From Apoderus coryli (lineage: Eukaryota > Arthropoda > Insecta > Coleoptera > Attelabidae), in assembly GCA_911728435.2 (NCBI GenBank), contig OU452210.1, positions 10,230,001 through 10,294,000 of the forward strand: a stretch of 64,000 bases of DNA, written 5' to 3'. Position numbers and translations under genes: made by a program. The first letter of the stretch is position 1. Every line of letters begins with the position of its first letter. Below are positions 44,201 to 60,527 of the stretch, piece by piece. Under the pieces are notes generated by a model. That model ran no database searches, was not told where the DNA came from, and saw nothing but the letters and a program-made list of their open reading frames with translations.

Positions 44201-46776
44201 AAATATTGGAATTGCATATCCCTTAACATTTGCTACCACCAATTACAGTATCGTCCTCATCTGTCCATACAATACGGGGTAATATTTTGGAATCAATTTG
44301 AATAAATTATTGTTTGAGTTATGTAATACTTAATGCGATTAGCTAATCGTAAAGTCCTTTAAGTTTCGCGTTTATCTAGTTATTTCCCTAAATCAACCGC
44401 CAGGCCATAATGTATTTCTATAATGTCATTACCTGTGGTAATAAAATGTAACCTGCATCTATTCTATTTTGCTCTCTGATCCAAAATGAAAGTTTACTTT
44501 GCAAGTAGTTCCAGACTTGGGCTATTTGCTGTAATACTTTCGTCCACCACGAGATTGATGCATCAAAAATGTTGCTGAAGAATCGTGTGTAACTGTCCTC
44601 AAAAACCCAACCAATTGTCTGAATAGAACTAATAAATAAAACTACGTCAACTTGTCTATATTTTGCCCTATTGTCCTGGTTAACTACCTAATCGTCTAAT
44701 AATGCCATAACCAGTAATAATACAGAAAGGAATGCCTAGCTAAGTCATAAGAGTAGGCATATTGAAGCCTGAAAAACGAGATTAAAAAACTTTTGTTAGC
44801 CAGAACTGATCGCTGAGTGTGATTCATATAAAATCACATAAACCAACACGGTTCAAATTCAAAAATTCAAACTCTACCGTATAGGTAGTTGACAATACTA
44901 TATTCCATGTAATTTTATTATTATTAACCTACATATGCCAAAATATCGATCGTAAATTAATGGGTGTGGTTTAACATACTAGTCTTAATAGAAAATACTC
45001 ATTTCTATCATAAAACACTGAACTTCTATCTAATTTGATAGATATTCATTAAAACTAGGAATATTATTATCTACCTACCTATATATTTTGTGTAGGAGGA
45101 ACTCAAAATGCTCAAAACAACATTGAGTCAATGACAGATGATGTTTTTTGGCGGTTTTTTTAACACAACAAAGTACTCATTAATTCTCACTGAACTAATT
45201 AATATTTATTCGATTAAATTTATTTAATAATTTATGCGTATTACATTATAACATAAAATTGAATTATTTATACCTACTTATTGGTAATTTAATAATTAAA
45301 ATAAATTTTAATAAACAGTTTGTTATTCAGGAATGAATTGAATGAGTACGTACCTACTTACCTACTGTAATTTTATAGCAGAAATTAGTACAGCAAATGC
45401 AACAATACTTTAAAGCCAATGTTTACATCTAGTAAACTTACCGGGACAATAAAATGATGAATCCATAACACCAATAAAACCGAAATTTATCTAAAACACA
45501 TTTAGAATAATACACCGACATTGCGAAATATGTTGAACACAATTCAATATCACTTTATATTTTTTCATAATGTTTGTTTTTAGAACAATTCACGAAAAAA
45601 TAGTTTGCAGCCTCACCCCGCATAACTTGCATATTATTGTGTTACCCTTAGTGTTACGATGCCATCTAGTGGTGGAAACTTACCCTATATGCGCTCGCAG
45701 GAACAGGGGTTGATGTTATTAGATTATAGGATGAAAGTAGATGTGGATGAATATAGTAGTCGTTGTAGGCAGGATGCAGGATTCGAACGAGCATTTCTGC
45801 ACTGCAGACGAAAGAATATAACTTATATAATATGTAATGGTCGTTTGCACAAATTGTTTTATGCAGCACCTAACACTACGGAAAGAATAAAGCATTGTAG
45901 GTATTTTTTTTTGCACTCTCAATAATTTTGCTTATCTGTAAATTTACTTTTTCTTGCAAACGAGTTGAAGTATTTTATTGATGATAAATATTAAATTAGA
46001 GTTAATTGAAAAAAATTGTTAGCTACTTATATCGATAAATTTGTCATCAAATAAAGATTTATTGGGTCAATATTATAAAATTTTTCATCTGTATATATCT
46101 AACCTGAAAAATGATACGATTCGAGGACTGCCTGATCATCGACGTTTGACCTGTTTACACCTTTATTATATTGTTGCGAGTATCGATAGCCCATTATAAT
46201 AGGATTGTGTATTTGAAAGCTCTACCTACTTCGTTATACCGCCTACTAGGAGTACCTAATAGTGTGAATATTTTTTTCTCACTTAAATTCAAAGCGAGGT
46301 ACCACAAAAAGTTTAAATCCACAAATTCAGTTCACACTAAGACAGGCTTATAGATTTGAAGCTAACGTTAATTCAAACCCTCGAACTTTCTGGTCTTTTA
46401 CCCATTCAAAGAATAACTCATCCAGAATACCGTGTAGTAATGGTTTTCCAGATATGTGATGTAATCACACGCAACAGAAAATTGTTTTGGACATTGTCCA
46501 ATACGTTTCCCATACACTAACTGGAAATATCCAGCCAGTCAAAGTTTTGCACTTTCTGTTGGAGAAGACATGATTCTACTGTTTCGCCTTCGATTCGTCT
46601 CTTCAGTTGCGGAATACCGAACTTGACACTTGTTATCTGTCAACTGTCATCTGTCAAAATAAAATATAAAAACTATACTCATTAAAAAAATCCTTTCGGA
46701 TTACCCCTCGTAATGCCTTTTGTTTTCACAAAATCTGGAAGAAAATTGAAATTAAAATTTGTGGGAACAAACTATT
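38224..46776. other. Non-coding sequence between the channel region and NAA35
   Basis: About 8.5 kb of AT-rich DNA. Open frames such as the 116-codon one at 43013-43363 and the 88-codon one at 45659-45925 have no recognisable domain. A sequence at about 44184-44205 (tacgagggagttcccaaaaa) resembles a mariner terminal repeat, without a partner end. Confidence 0.45.
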
Positions 46777-46930
46777 TTATTGCTTTTCAACATATTCGCC
46801 TTTATGGTTTATACACTTTTGCATACGTTCGAAGCAGGTGTATCCCAGTAACGTGGTTTTCGAAGGCTTCGACCGCTTCTTGAAGTGATGAGAATCCATG
46901 CATTTTTTGGGTCATGTTTGGGAACAAAAA
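46777..46930 (-). pseudogene. Mariner-like transposase C-terminal fragment
   Basis: On the minus strand, one frame reads FLFPNMTQKMHGFSSLQEAV then EAFENHV, and after a frame shift the sequence reads FERMQKCINHKGEYVEKQ and a stop at 46779-46777. This matches the end of mariner transposases (LFP.. F.S.EEV..A.., then R..KCI...GEYVEK, stop). The expected 3' terminal repeat may start at about 46700 (ACGAGGGGTAATCCGAAAG on the minus strand). The 5' part of the element is missing. It sits about 220 bases beyond the NAA35 stop codon. Confidence 0.78.
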
Positions 46931-47152
46931 GAAAAGTCATTAGTTGTTAAGTCATTGATTATGTTCTTCGAACAACATTTCCTGCTGGCGTTGCCTAGAG
47001 ATTGGATTTATCGATCAGCTGCGGTGAGATGTGTACTGCTGTGGAGATTGATTGCAAATTTTTACAGGATTTGAAATAAAATGATGGGTTATTTGATTTT
47101 TATATTTACTGTTAAAAATTGTATACAACATCAAGTACCTAATATGCATAAA

Positions 47153-50100
47153 TTAGCCAATTTTAATCAATGAAAAATATTTGTTAGACGAAAAATCAAA
47201 CTCAGGTGGTTTTGTAGATTCTTTTTTATGTCCTCCGGCTAATAATTTTAAAACAATAAAATTCGTTTTACATATTCTTAGCAAATCCGGTATATCATTT
47301 TCCGCTGGTATACTTTCCAATAATTGCCTAGCCTGATGGAAATGTTTGCAGCCACCTATGTAGAAAAACACACTATCTACTGGTGATTGTTGAAATCTAC
47401 CAAACGAAGTCATTTCACGAAACTCCGTATAAACCACAGGTGGTGGTGTTAGCAAACTTTGAAACGGAGCAAATCTATGTTCGTAACGTACTTGTTCACT
47501 ATCAAAACGGGGATTTGGTATCGTTAATTTTCCTTCCAATCGAAATCCCATCAATGCCTAAAAACATGTTTGCTTGTAATTTTTATTACTATAGAAAGCT
47601 GGAATGTTGCTACCTTATAATAGCCGCCACACATATGTTGCAAAGCTTGTAAATACACAATATCTCGATTATACGGCCGACTTTTCTTCTTATATTTCGG
47701 TTTTTTCTTCGTCCCAGTAGCTTTATTTTTCTGCAACTCGTTATATATCTCATTTTCAATTAAAAAACTATTTGCTCTGGAAAGTGCTGATATTAACCAT
47801 CCATAAAGGAACTCATATAAATACCTGAAGATGTTATTATATTAATAATAGTTTTCGCAACAATTTGGTTGGTTTACCAATAAATATAATAATATTCGTG
47901 AACACTGTATAGTTCCAATTCGAAACCAGATAAAAGATACATAATCATAATCCTTAGAGTATGATATAATATCCATGTCCCAAAACATGCAATATGTGGT
48001 CTAGCTAATGAAGAATTTAGACAAAGATTGTGTAAGTAAGCGTCAGCTCTTTCAGCCTAAAAAAATAGATCATAAATATTTAGTAAAGTGTCCATAAAAA
48101 AAGAAAGTTTTTACCAAAATGAATCATCTTTAATAATAAAAAAGTTATACGACATAAAAGAAATCGACAAATTTGTGTTTTCTCATTAAATTGATGCTCC
48201 AGACACCTTGCTTAATTTTTTTCTCTTCAAATAAGGGTGGTTCCCATAAGAACGCGTCCTGTTTGGGATACCGTGTACATGTATGTAAAGCACTCTATTA
48301 GAAATGGCAAAGAATTTACTATTTTAACTATTTTTAGACCCTATACCGCTCTTGTTAGACCACGCGTGTGAAATACTGTTCTATGCCATGGAGTCTAGAA
48401 ATAATATCAAGCATAGACTTAAATAATAAATTGCAAAAGCATAATATGTTGAATATTAAATGTTACAAGTGAAAACGCTGGGTTTTGCTCTATTACCTCA
48501 TCCTGTAAAGACGTGAACTCTTCTAACAAATGTGCAAGTTTATCCCGTTGTCTTGCTCTGTTATGTCCACACAATTGTAGATATGTACTAAATGATCGCG
48601 AACAATGTAGAAGAAACGAATCAACATAGTGCTTAGCCTGTTGATTATTTAGCAACCATTTCGATATAAGAGCAGGAGGACTTATAAAATTCTTCACAGC
48701 TTCTTTGAGAATATCTTTTAAATACGCTGGATGTGTTCCTAAAATTATAAACTAGATTAAGGTTAACCTAAATGTATATCTTACTAAAATTACCTTGATA
48801 CATTAGTTGTAACGCTGATCGAGATAAAATACATGGACTAGACTTACTGAACTCAATAAAGAAATCCTAGAACAACAACTAACCATTAAAACTACATAAC
48901 AATCTCTTAATTTTCAATATATTACCAAGGCTTGATGTAAACCAACGATAGACTGAATTCTACACACAGTTTTAAATCGATGCATCATATCAATAAAATG
49001 TACAATTGCTTCCGATCGAGTCTTAATTTTTGTATATCTCGGAAATGTTGGTGGTAACAATCTTTGGTTTATTGATGGTTCAAATCCAACAGTATTTTCA
49101 TTTCCTATAAATTTGCTCAAGGCATTGAAATATTTGCGGAGATGTAGCTTAGCTCTTACCGTTACTAACCGTTTCCTGCATAAAATACAACATTTCCAAA
49201 GCATTTTGTAGAAGTTTCTGACAATCGGGACTAGAAACATGTGGGTCTCGACGACCTAAAGTATTTAGTATTTGTAGTAGAAGTCGTACAAATTTAATTC
49301 TCGCAAAAATTGCTAGTGTATCAGTCTGTAAGAATTAAAAATAACACAAAAATAATTTCTCTATATTGCATAGTTCTGAACGTACTTCTGACTGTTTAGA
49401 TCTAAGTTTCCTGTGAAGTTCTTCTTCCACTTCACGTAACATGCCGATCATACGTTGTTCGGAAATATCAGGATTTAAATGGTATCCATATTGCATAGAT
49501 TGAAAATCTTCTTCTTCATAAACCATAGCACTGTAACAATTATATGAATACTTCATTCTATTAGACCTCAACATTTCTGTAATTAATATCGTTGCTAAAC
49601 ATTTCTCTCTAATTTTAACAGTTTAAAAATCTCCATTTCAGAAATATATGAACAACTTTCTACACTCGTCCTGGACCCTCTGCGTATAGGTTGCAACCTA
49701 TTTATTTGTTTTAGTCTTATATGCAATAGGACTTTGCCCATGAATACATAAGTACATTGGATCAGAAAAAATTACACTTACTTGTGTACTAATTCCTTTA
49801 TTATTTCGAGCAATTTATAAACAGCCAAACAAAACGCTTTAAGTGTTCTATCTTCAATAAAATAGGGTTTGTGTAAATACAAATTAACAAAAACTGTTTG
49901 AGCTAGAGAATGACCTTCCAACCAAGACACCAAACACGCTAACGTACTGTCTATTATACCAATTAGTTCACTATCTTTAAAGTCGTTTAATTTGAGTATT
50001 CCATCCTGTAAATTTATTGTACTTAGAACAAATATTTTCATAATTAAAATGATTAAAATTTACATTAACAGCTTGATCAAATGATGTTATCTTTCTACTA

Positions 50101-50577
50101 CCCCGATTACACAACATGCCTGCGTCCATTTTGGGGTCCATCATTTCTATTGCTGACATAGCCTCAAATAGGCCAAACATATCATCATGGAGCAGTTCTC
50201 CTAAATTCAAGTCTGGAACAATAATTAACAGGTTCTAAAAAATGTTTTTATTGATATCATTATCTGTAAATACCCTGTAGAATATTTTTACAAAAAAAAA
50301 TAGGTACTGGTGTTTTATTGCCTTTTGATAATGTCTTACCAATAACACTATACTTACTACCTATGTATCGATAAAATACCTTTAAGGAAAAATCGCTGAT
50401 TCAGATTTTGCAATTCTATGGACGATAATGATTATATAGAGCTTGTTGGTAAGTACAGCAAGTTGTAATACATTTATACCTGTTGTTGGTGTTAATATTC
50501 GTACCTTTAACATTTTGAAGAAATAATTGTGTAATATCAGCCCAGTTATTGTTTACACGAGGTAGATTTGGTGTCAT
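47153..50577 (-). CDS. NAA35: N-alpha-acetyltransferase 35, NatC auxiliary subunit (Mak10 family)
   Basis: Non-catalytic large subunit of the ribosome-bound NatC complex, which with NAA30 and NAA38 acetylates nascent N-termini of Met-Leu/Ile/Phe/Trp type. Exons: 50577-50505, 50212-50064, 50005-49782, 49530-49386, 49325-49160, 49104-48927 (or 48926), 48866-48794, 48738-48497, 48056-47878, 47824-47614, 47557-47153. Phase requires the sixth exon to end at 48926. The product is about 681 residues; the human protein is 725. Diagnostic stretches are [20 protein letters not shown] with [16 protein letters not shown]-type [49 protein letters not shown] and the C-terminal [19 protein letters not shown]. 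The start ATG at 50577-50575 gives [17 protein letters not shown]; a splice-acceptor-like TAG 11 bases upstream suggests a non-coding first exon. A mariner relic lies just beyond the 3' end. Confidence 0.95.
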
Positions 50578-50586
50578 TTCTAATAC

Positions 50587-51405
50587 CTATATGAAAAATG
50601 AAAACTTAATTATTTTAAAATGACTTGTGAGAACCTCAACATAACCTAAGAGGACTTATACAAATAAATGTGTAAATAATCGACAATATTTAAATATGTA
50701 ATAAAGTATAATAAATTATTAAAATAAAGTATTATTTATGGTTTTTGTTGTTTAATTCTATTTTTTTCATTATCAGAACATTTCAATAATACTTTTAAAA
50801 GTCAATTTATCAGCTGACTATGAGTTCAAGCATGTAACCAGTCCGATTAAAATTGATGCAGATTGTTAGGCGAAAAGTATAAACAGATATATTTATAAAT
50901 GAAAGGAGCTTTAGAAAAATATATCTGATAAAACCTTGTCCCTAAACCACCGACAAAGGCTAATTTAATTCTAAATTACCAATTATCTTTGATTAATTAT
51001 TGAAATATAAACATAATATGTCTTTTTAGACATTTATAACGTTATTTTTTTAAATTATTTATTTTATATATTGGCCTATGCAGCGTTTATTTTATTTATT
51101 ATTATCTAATCGGGTGGACAGCTACATGCAACGGGCCCGGGGTTCGAACCTACTATGCCTGCTGAGGTAGAGCTAGTTTAGCCACTATACCACCTGCCTC
51201 ATCAGGTATAAATATGGTTATATGTATGCAGCCTGGTTATGTGCTGGAAATCAACCTCGAAAATATAAAATTGACATAGTGTCGTCTGTCATTAGTCTAA
51301 CTAAATTATAACTACTTTTATTTTTGTTGGTTCTTTATTGTGCTCAGATTATTTAATTCCTTAATTAAATAAATACTAATTGTTGTTGTAATTTTAACTT
51401 TGAAA
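50587..51405. promoter_or_regulatory. Intergenic region between divergent NAA35 and Idh3g
   Basis: These 819 bases separate the first recognised NAA35 coding exon (minus) from the Idh3g start codon (plus). They must hold the promoters of both genes, and any NAA35 non-coding first exon. A tRNA-derived SINE occupies about 51080-51210. I see no clear TATA box with a well-placed start; the rest is AT-rich and unremarkable. Confidence 0.5.
51080..51210 (-). mobile_element. tRNA-derived SINE
   Basis: On the minus strand an RNA polymerase III A box (TGGTATAGTGGC, 51192-51181) is followed 30 bases later by a B box (GGTTCGAACCC, 51150-51140), the spacing of a tRNA gene. The flanks do not pair into a tRNA acceptor stem, and the 3' side runs into an A-rich tail (about 51110-51080, TAATAATAAATAAAATAAA). 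That is the structure of a tRNA-headed SINE rather than a working tRNA gene. Confidence 0.72.
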
Positions 51406-53140
51406 ATGGCTTTACGAGTAATGCGAAAAAATCCCATAAAACTCGGGCAACAATTATTAAGAGTAAGTAATTTCTGTATTACGAATTATATAACATAACC
51501 TATAAATTTATTTTGCTGCATTTAAAAATGAATTTCAGGCCCAGTCGACTATGTCAGCCTTCGAATTGCAACATAAAACACCACTCATCAAAAAAACTGT
51601 AAGATCTAAACCATTAAAAACTTAATAATTGTTAATGAAATGTACAATTTAAGGCTCCAATACCAGTAGCGCAATACGGAGGCCGCCATGCAGTTACCAT
51701 GTTACCAGGAGGTGGTATCGGTCCAGAATTAATGGAATATGTTCGTGAAGTATTTAAATATGCCGGAGCTCCTGTCGATTTTGAAGTAATTAATATTGAC
51801 CCTCACAGTGACAGTAGTGCGGAGTTTGACTATGCTATTACTTCTATTAAACGAAATGGTGTTGCTATAAAAGGTATGTAGTTAATATCGATACATATAG
51901 GTATACATTTTTCGAATCTCGTAGGCAATATTGAGACAAAAAGTGAAAATGTTGAAGATATCTCAAGAAATGTAGCTTTAAGAAATGAACTTGACTTGTA
52001 TGCCTATATTTTGCATTGTAAATCCTTTCCGGGGATACCATGTAGGCAAAAGAATATTGATATTGTAATTATCCGACAAAATACTGAAGGTGAATACGCT
52101 ATGTTAGAGCACGAGGTAAATATAATTTTTTAAATACTTGGTTAATTAAATGTCTAAATTAGAATTGGGTTTAGAGCGTTGACGGAGTTGTCGAAAGTAT
52201 GAAAGTTGTGACACAAAGTAACTCTGAGAGAGTTGCGAGGTTTGCATTCGACTATGCTAGAAGGATGGGTAGGAAAAAAGTTACAACTATACACAAGGCT
52301 AATATCATGTGAGTTTTCATCAGTATTTAGTAAAAGAGCTGGATGTATTGGACTTTTTCTTTTTTAAGGAAATTATCTGATGGACTCTTCTTAGAAACAT
52401 CCAAAAAAATCGCTAAAGAATATCCAGAAATTGAACATAACGATATGATCATTGATAATTGCTGTATGCAATTGGTTTCGAAACCACATCAATTTGACGT
52501 TATGATTATGACAAATTTGTATGGAAGTATTGTATCAAATGTTGTATGTGGATTAATTGGAGGTGCTGGATTATTATCTGGAAGGAATTATGGAAGTCAC
52601 GTAATGTAGAAACTCAATAAGTGTATAAATATGGTCCAAGCTGGAATATTTGTTTTAGTATGCCATTTTCGAGCCTGGAACACGAAATACGGGTACAGCT
52701 ATAGCTGGTAAAAATATAGCTAATCCTAATGCAATGTTGTGTGCTTCTGTGGATATGTTGGAACATTTAGGACACAAACAACATGCTAAGTTAATATTTA
52801 GTGCTATGAAAAAGGCCGTTTGCGAAGATAAAATCTACACACCTGGTAAGTAAATTGTGTTATTAGATAATAAGATTAACATTTCTTGGATTGATGACCA
52901 TCAGAGCTGAAAGGCTATGACTCATCACAGTGGTCCTATTTCGGTGGGACATGCATGATCCAGATTATGTTTTCATTGATAAATTTTACAGCAAATGATT
53001 TCTTAAAATCAGTTTCATTGACTTACCTTGTACTTATCCCAACTTTGGTTTTAACAGATCTTGGGGGTAACGCTAAAAGCACAGACGTCGTACAAAAAAT
53101 TATCGACTACATTATACAGTCAGACATCAGACCATGGTAA
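51406..53140 (+). CDS. Idh3g: Isocitrate dehydrogenase [NAD] subunit gamma-like, mitochondrial
   Basis: Subunit of the mitochondrial NAD-dependent isocitrate dehydrogenase of the TCA cycle. Exons: 51406-51462, 51539-51598, 51654-51873, 51925-52115, 52175-52308, 52369-52600, 52659-52845, 53058-53140, giving 387 residues, the usual family length. The Arg/Lys-rich start [19 protein letters not shown] fits a mitochondrial transit peptide. Recognisable blocks are [88 protein letters not shown] and [17 protein letters not shown]. The block usually written PGDGIGPE reads PGGGIGPE here. Overall pattern favours the regulatory gamma subunit over beta or alpha, though the beta subunit shares [11 protein letters not shown]. 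The last codons are ambiguous: the stop TAA lies in a donor-like ATG|GTAAGA, and a short downstream exon at 53279 could replace the final residues. Confidence 0.93.
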
Positions 53141-53513
53141 GAATAATTATTTCATAAATATTTATTAAATACAATAACATTACTAATTTGCATCATGTTC
53201 TCAATGTATCCACTTATATGTCTATGATGATGCTCACTATTTAATAATATTAATATAATATTCTTTCCATTTTAGTTTTTAACAATTTCGGTGTTGGCGT
53301 TACTAATCACATGTTGCACGGTCAAAAATAAACTCAAATCCATCAATGTTGTTACCATTTTCAGTATTATTTCTCAGATCTAACTATTAACATTAATTTT
53401 TTTCTTTTATTTTACAGAAGAATCTCACACGATTGTTCTTTAATTATTTATTTTATTTAATATTATTTATTTAGGTTTAAAATGATACTGCAAATATTAT
53501 TGTTCAAAGAGTT

Positions 53514-53519
53514 TTTATT
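53514..53519 (-). terminator. Probable poly(A) signal of G6PD
   Basis: AATAAA on the minus strand, 108 bases beyond the G6PD stop codon. It lies inside the 3' flank of the convergent Idh3g gene. Confidence 0.5.
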
Positions 53520-53582
53520 GCTTTGTCTATAAGTTTGTAAAACCTTTTACCAAGTAACAACTTACAAAAAAAATATATGTAT

Positions 53583-53588
53583 AATAAA
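53583..53588 (+). terminator. Probable poly(A) signal of Idh3g
   Basis: AATAAA on the plus strand, about 440 bases after the Idh3g stop and 39 bases before the convergent G6PD stop codon. If used, the Idh3g transcript would end near or within the G6PD coding end. Confidence 0.45.
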
Positions 53589-53626
53589 AATATATAAAAA
53601 CTTTGTTGTTTCATAACTGGAATGTT

Positions 53627-58821
<5,195 letters not shown>

Positions 58822-60469
58822 TTTTATATCACTATTTGCTCACTTTTAGTCTGGAAATTTCGGAGTAAATCACTTAAGATATTAATAACCCACGGTATTA
58901 TAATTATTTTTGAATTTGCACACAGTTTACAACAACTAATTAACTCGGATAGGTAGTCAGAACGTAAAAAATATAATAACCACGATGAACGTTTGTCTGA
59001 ACTTAGTTCGCCCTTGATTCAAAATTTGACTGAGGTACCTCAATGAGAAACAATAATACCGTGGATTATTTTATAAGGCTGACTGGCACTTTTATTTAAT
59101 TTTTTAGAATAAATTCTACACAATAGATATAAGTACGTACAATTTTATCATGGATTCCTGAGTCTAAGTGCTTTTAATTCGTTGTTAGATGTTTGCGGGT
59201 TTTCAAACATAGGCGTACGGTACGATAATACGACAAGTATAAAATGAAGGTTGCATCCTAATGAACTCTATGTAAGTGCTTTTGGGTTTCCACGATACAC
59301 ATATGCAAAATAAATCAATTTTGATAGTTACTTTAAGTCGGGTTGCATTTGTGTTTTAATAGTAATTAAAGCACATTTTTTTCCATTCATACCAACATAA
59401 AGGCCTTAAGTTTTTCGTTGACCTCTAGATTTTGGATCATGGATCATCATGTAATAAATAATAAGTCTTTATTGGCTACCTACCATGAATTAACGTAAAT
59501 ATCTGGAAGTCAAAAGGCGAGGTCTGCATTCTGTTCTTTACTTTAGAATAGATAAAAAATTGTTAGAACGGTACGGAGAATGTTCTAACAATTCGACGTT
59601 TTGTTGTTTCAGTGAAGATTTCCAGCAAACAACTATATGCCGATCTTGTCGAAGAACTGTTGCTAACGTGACCTGCTTTTAAAACAATGTCGGAACCATA
59701 CTTTTGACTAAAAAACAGTCCGTGTAATATAGAATGAAGAACTAAGTTAATATGACCTCCAAAATTTTGGGAAAGAATTTTATATGAATTGACGCTTATG
59801 GTTCATTTAAAACTATTTTTATAACATCTAAACAACAGAAGTTAATAAAAATAAAATCTATAAGTCGGAAAAACCATCGTCTATGAACTTAATTAGCGTA
59901 AAACTACATTATTAGCGTTTTATCTAATCTAAATTTGCGATAATTACTTAATACATCAGTGGGTACTTAGTCAAATAACACGGATCTTGATCATGAACTG
60001 AAAAATAAATCAAATAAAAAACGATTTTATAGTACGATTTCATAATTTATTTATTTTGGACAAAAAATATAATCACAATGAGGTATACTTTAATAATACT
60101 ATAAAGTCAAGAGTATGCATGTAAAAACTATTATTTTAATAAAATAAAAATACTTTTTGTTGAACAAATAAATAGTAAATAGGTAGTCGTTAAAATTATT
60201 GTGAACTGTGAAGGTACTACATTTCGTGGGTCAAAATTACACATATTATCATTTATAATTGTATATATATATTATGTTGGGTCAGAAAAGTAAAGATTCA
60301 GATTTAAAAAATAGTCAATCGGGTGTTATAGCGGAATAGTCTTTGTACTTTCAAGATTTATGTGTTCTGTAATTTAGATACAACAAAAAGGAACTTTTAT
60401 AGTTTAATTATTTGAGGGATGCTAAGTTAAAAAAATAACTAACAAAATTTGCACATACTATCTAGCTAG
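58822..60469. other. Region upstream of G6PD
   Basis: AT-rich and without a recognised gene, apart from the inverted repeat at 59558-59593. It should contain the main G6PD promoter, but I see no specific core element. Confidence 0.45.
59558..59593. repeat. Inverted repeat, 12-bp arms, 12-nt loop
   Basis: AATTGTTAGAAC (59558-59569) and GTTCTAACAATT (59582-59593) are exact reverse complements, about 740 bases upstream of the G6PD start codon. Function is unknown. Confidence 0.75.
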
Positions 60470-60527
60470 ATATACTAAAATTGGGACGCTACAGAGAAGA
60501 TAAGCATGGCCTTTGCGAAGCATTACA
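60470..60527 (+). pseudogene. U6 snRNA-like pseudogene (5' truncated)
   Basis: The segment reads ATATACTAAAATTGGGACG, then TACAGAGAAGATAAGCATGG, then CCTTTGCGAAGCATTACAC. It follows U6 snRNA closely, including the ACAGAGA box (60491-60497) and the AGC triad (60503-60505). The U6 5' stem-loop is absent, single bases differ, the ISL region has deletions, and no T-run terminator follows at the expected place. It is best read as a degenerate pseudogene, probably retroposed. Confidence 0.82.

Larger units (their letters stand above)
53141..53626. other. Shared 3' region between convergent Idh3g and G6PD
   Basis: This stretch holds only the 3' ends of the two facing genes. AT-rich sequence contains poly(A) signals for both strands in crossing positions (53514-53519 minus, 53583-53588 plus). 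Acceptor-like sites at 53278 and 53418 could serve an alternative last Idh3g exon. Confidence 0.5.

Noticed and set aside
44184..44305. Possible mariner-type terminal repeat (tacgagggagttccc)
   Set aside because: No second end or transposase sequence nearby.
45659..45925. 88-codon plus-strand open frame with matching antisense frames
   Set aside because: No recognisable domain; long frames on both strands suggest chance or a repeat fragment.
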